Assembly (NCBI GenBank): GCA_003229995.1
Contig: QIGJ01000229.1
Coordinates: 1 to 5,729, forward strand
Direction of reading: 5' to 3'
DNA from: Gammaproteobacteria bacterium
Lineage (GTDB): Bacteria; Pseudomonadota; Gammaproteobacteria; SZUA-152
DNA length: 5,729 bases
This document shows, one piece after another, positions 4,077-5,729 of this stretch. Positions within the stretch are counted from its first letter, which is position 1; each line of letters starts with the position of its first letter. The notes under the pieces were generated by a model. It was not told where the DNA came from and searched no databases. It worked only from the letters and a program-made list of their open reading frames with translations. The position numbers were made by a program, and so were the translations under genes.

Positions 4077-5729
4077 CTATAACTCCATTTCAATCCCGGC
4101 ATAAACAAACTGTGGTAAACCACCACGCGCGCCATGGGGCTGACGCGATACGACGTATTCTTCATCGAAGAGGTTTTGCACGCCGCCGAAAAGCTTCACG
4201 GCCTCACTGAGGCGATAAAAGGTAGAAACGTCAGTGGTAAAATAGCTATCTGTTTTACCATATCGAGCATCGAGGTTTCCGGCACCATTAACTTGATTTT
4301 CGACATTATTGGCACTGGTATAAGTCTCGCTCACATAATTCCATGAGATAAATGCACCCCATTTTTTTGTCTCTAAACCTGTGCCCAGGCTCAATGTCAG
4401 TTCCGGGATATAGGGCACTTTATTGCCTTTTTTACCGAAGCTAAAAATTGACTCTGCATCCGTGGATGATGAATCATTTTGTTGCTCGGCATTGGTATAG
4501 GTTGCACTCAAAAAAGACGGATTGTTTATTCCCCAATGGTTGGCAAGCCCTGCATCATACTGAAGTGCCAGTTCAATACCCCAGGTATCTACCTCGCCAA
4601 AACTTTCATCATTCCCCGTTCCAGTGCCACCGACATTATCGGTCACGATCAGGTCTTTAAAGGCAGTGTAAAAAAAAGTGCTTTCAGCCGAAAATGCCTG
4701 CCGGGCATTGGTATAACGTGTGCCAATTTCAAAGGCGGTGCTGGTTTCCGGGTCAAGGCCACCGCGCGTACCGCGTGGACTGGGAGTGGAATAACCCGTA
4801 TGCACACCACCAAAGCCTGTCCATTGCTCGTTGAACTGATAAGCCGCACCCACACCATAAGCGCTGACGCTAAAGCCATTTTTTCCGTCCCGCCCTTTCG
4901 TACCACCTGCACCTTGCAGGGTACCTTTTGGGTCTTCGGAAGTCTGATTCAGCGTCTCGTAACGAACCCCCGGGATGATCGTTAAAGCACCTATATCGAT
5001 GGTATCCTGAACAAACAAAGCCAGAGCTTCCGTTTTCTGAAAGCGATCACCCGCGCCGCCTAGTGTACCCGGATTTATTCCTGTGATCGTGCCGTTGATC
5101 GCCTGGGCGTAGTCATTATCCCACTGGAAACGCCTGACTTCGTCCTGGTGCAGACGAAGGCCAGCCATTATTTCGTGTTGAACCTCACCGCGACCAAAAC
5201 GAAAATACCCGATAGTCTCAATACCTTGGCTGCTGTATTTACGATTGTTGGCACGTACACGTAAAGTGCATGCACTGTCACCTTTCAGACAATCCAGACC
5301 TTCATTATTTTGTGCCCCAGCCAGTGCTGCGGAGAGTCCTATCGTGTTGCCGTTAACATTGCGCAAGTCTCTGAGCTTGTACCAGTTACGGTTGAAATCA
5401 GTTTGGTAAAGCGTCGTAATAACATCAATATCATCCGAAGGGCTGATACTCCAACGCAAGGAAGTTTGTTCCTGTTCAGTCTTTATATTGTCGAAACGCG
5501 ACGCTGCATAACGACGTGTTGGATCGGCGTTAAAATCGGCTTGGCTCAAACCAAGATAGGTCTCATTGGCATCCAGTTCACTGGTGCCATATTTGAATTC
5601 AAAACGCTGATACATTCCACTATCCGGCTCCCATGACAGTTTTACCATGGCATCTGTTTTATCAAAACCGGTGTCGTTACCATTGCGAAAATCGGCAGTC
5701 TCATCGATTTTTTTGAACCCATTATTCTG
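4077..5729 (-). CDS. TonB-dependent outer-membrane receptor, FecA-like (partial, 5' end missing)
   Basis: The frame is open from the window edge and gives 550 residues, the beta-barrel of a receptor that is normally 700-800 residues. The signal peptide, TonB box and plug lie outside. Alternating polar and aromatic strands run throughout. YQTDFNRNWYKL near residues 108-119 resembles the same strand in Fe(III)-dicitrate-type receptors. The C-terminal signature NLFDEEYVVSRQPHGARGG occurs at 519-537, followed by the last strand. Such receptors import ferric chelates or other large substrates using TonB energy; the substrate here is unknown, and FecA likeness is family-level only. The final residue is Leu, not the usual Phe or Trp. 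The gene is directly upstream of exbB-exbD-tonB, suggesting a dedicated system. Confidence 0.93.
   Translation of the reverse strand, partial: QNNGFKKIDETADFRNGNDTGFDKTDAMVKLSWEPDSGMYQRFEFKYGTSELDANETYLGLSQADFNADPTRRYAASRFDNIKTEQEQTSLRWSISPSDDIDVITTLYQTDFNRNWYKLRDLRNVNGNTIGLSAALAGAQNNEGLDCLKGDSACTLRVRANNRKYSSQGIETIGYFRFGRGEVQHEIMAGLRLHQDEVRRFQWDNDYAQAINGTITGINPGTLGGAGDRFQKTEALALFVQDTIDIGALTIIPGVRYETLNQTSEDPKGTLQGAGGTKGRDGKNGFSVSAYGVGAAYQFNEQWTGFGGVHTGYSTPSPRGTRGGLDPETSTAFEIGTRYTNARQAFSAESTFFYTAFKDLIVTDNVGGTGTGNDESFGEVDTWGIELALQYDAGLANHWGINNPSFLSATYTNAEQQNDSSSTDAESIFSFGKKGNKVPYIPELTLSLGTGLETKKWGAFISWNYVSETYTSANNVENQVNGAGNLDARYGKTDSYFTTDVSTFYRLSEAVKLFGGVQNLFDEEYVVSRQPHGARGGLPQFVYAGIEMEL

Noticed and set aside
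4479..4985. Plus-strand 168-codon frame
   Set aside because: It lies antisense inside the well-supported receptor barrel and its translation shows no domain features.

Overview
The window looks like ordinary gammaproteobacterial chromosome: mixed base composition, Shine-Dalgarno-type starts, a TonB/ExbB/ExbD energy-transduction set, and a FecA-like outer-membrane receptor. The exact family cannot be fixed from the sequence, although a Cellvibrio-like relative is plausible. All convincing genes lie on the minus strand, so transcription runs from high to low coordinates.

Reading in the direction of transcription, the window opens inside the 3' part of a TonB-dependent receptor gene (5729-4077; plug and signal peptide lie outside). 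After a 90-bp gap come exbB (3986-3312), exbD (3322-2924, overlapping exbB by 11 bp) and tonB (2900-2220, 23 bp later). Together they form one transport unit: receptor in the outer membrane, and an ExbB-ExbD proton-driven motor plus TonB in the inner membrane to power it. About 115 bp downstream is a secreted ankyrin-repeat protein with an almost pure lysine tail (2104-1592). It is followed by a membrane-anchored PlsC-type acyltransferase (1453-764) with an altered third motif. No convincing terminator is visible between any of these genes, so they may form one operon, though this is inferred from spacing alone.

The next 288 bp (476-763) are AT-rich and hold the most puzzling signals. There is a perfect TATAAT box at the end of the acyltransferase gene, two copies of a 14-bp motif 124 bp apart, a 14-bp perfect palindrome, a hairpin that would hide a strong ribosome-binding site for a 12-codon ORF, and a second promoter. 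These precede a 73-aa arginine-rich protein of unknown function with four DRR motifs (475-254), which ends in a clear rho-independent terminator (183-217).

Bases 1-177 contain only a weak plus-strand open frame that enters from outside the window and ends in an in-frame 15-bp tandem duplication. If real, it is convergent with the DRR gene.

No CRISPR array, tRNA, rRNA or insertion sequence was recognised. No clearly new multi-gene system is evident. The best leads are the ankyrin protein inside a TonB locus and the structured leader before the DRR gene.
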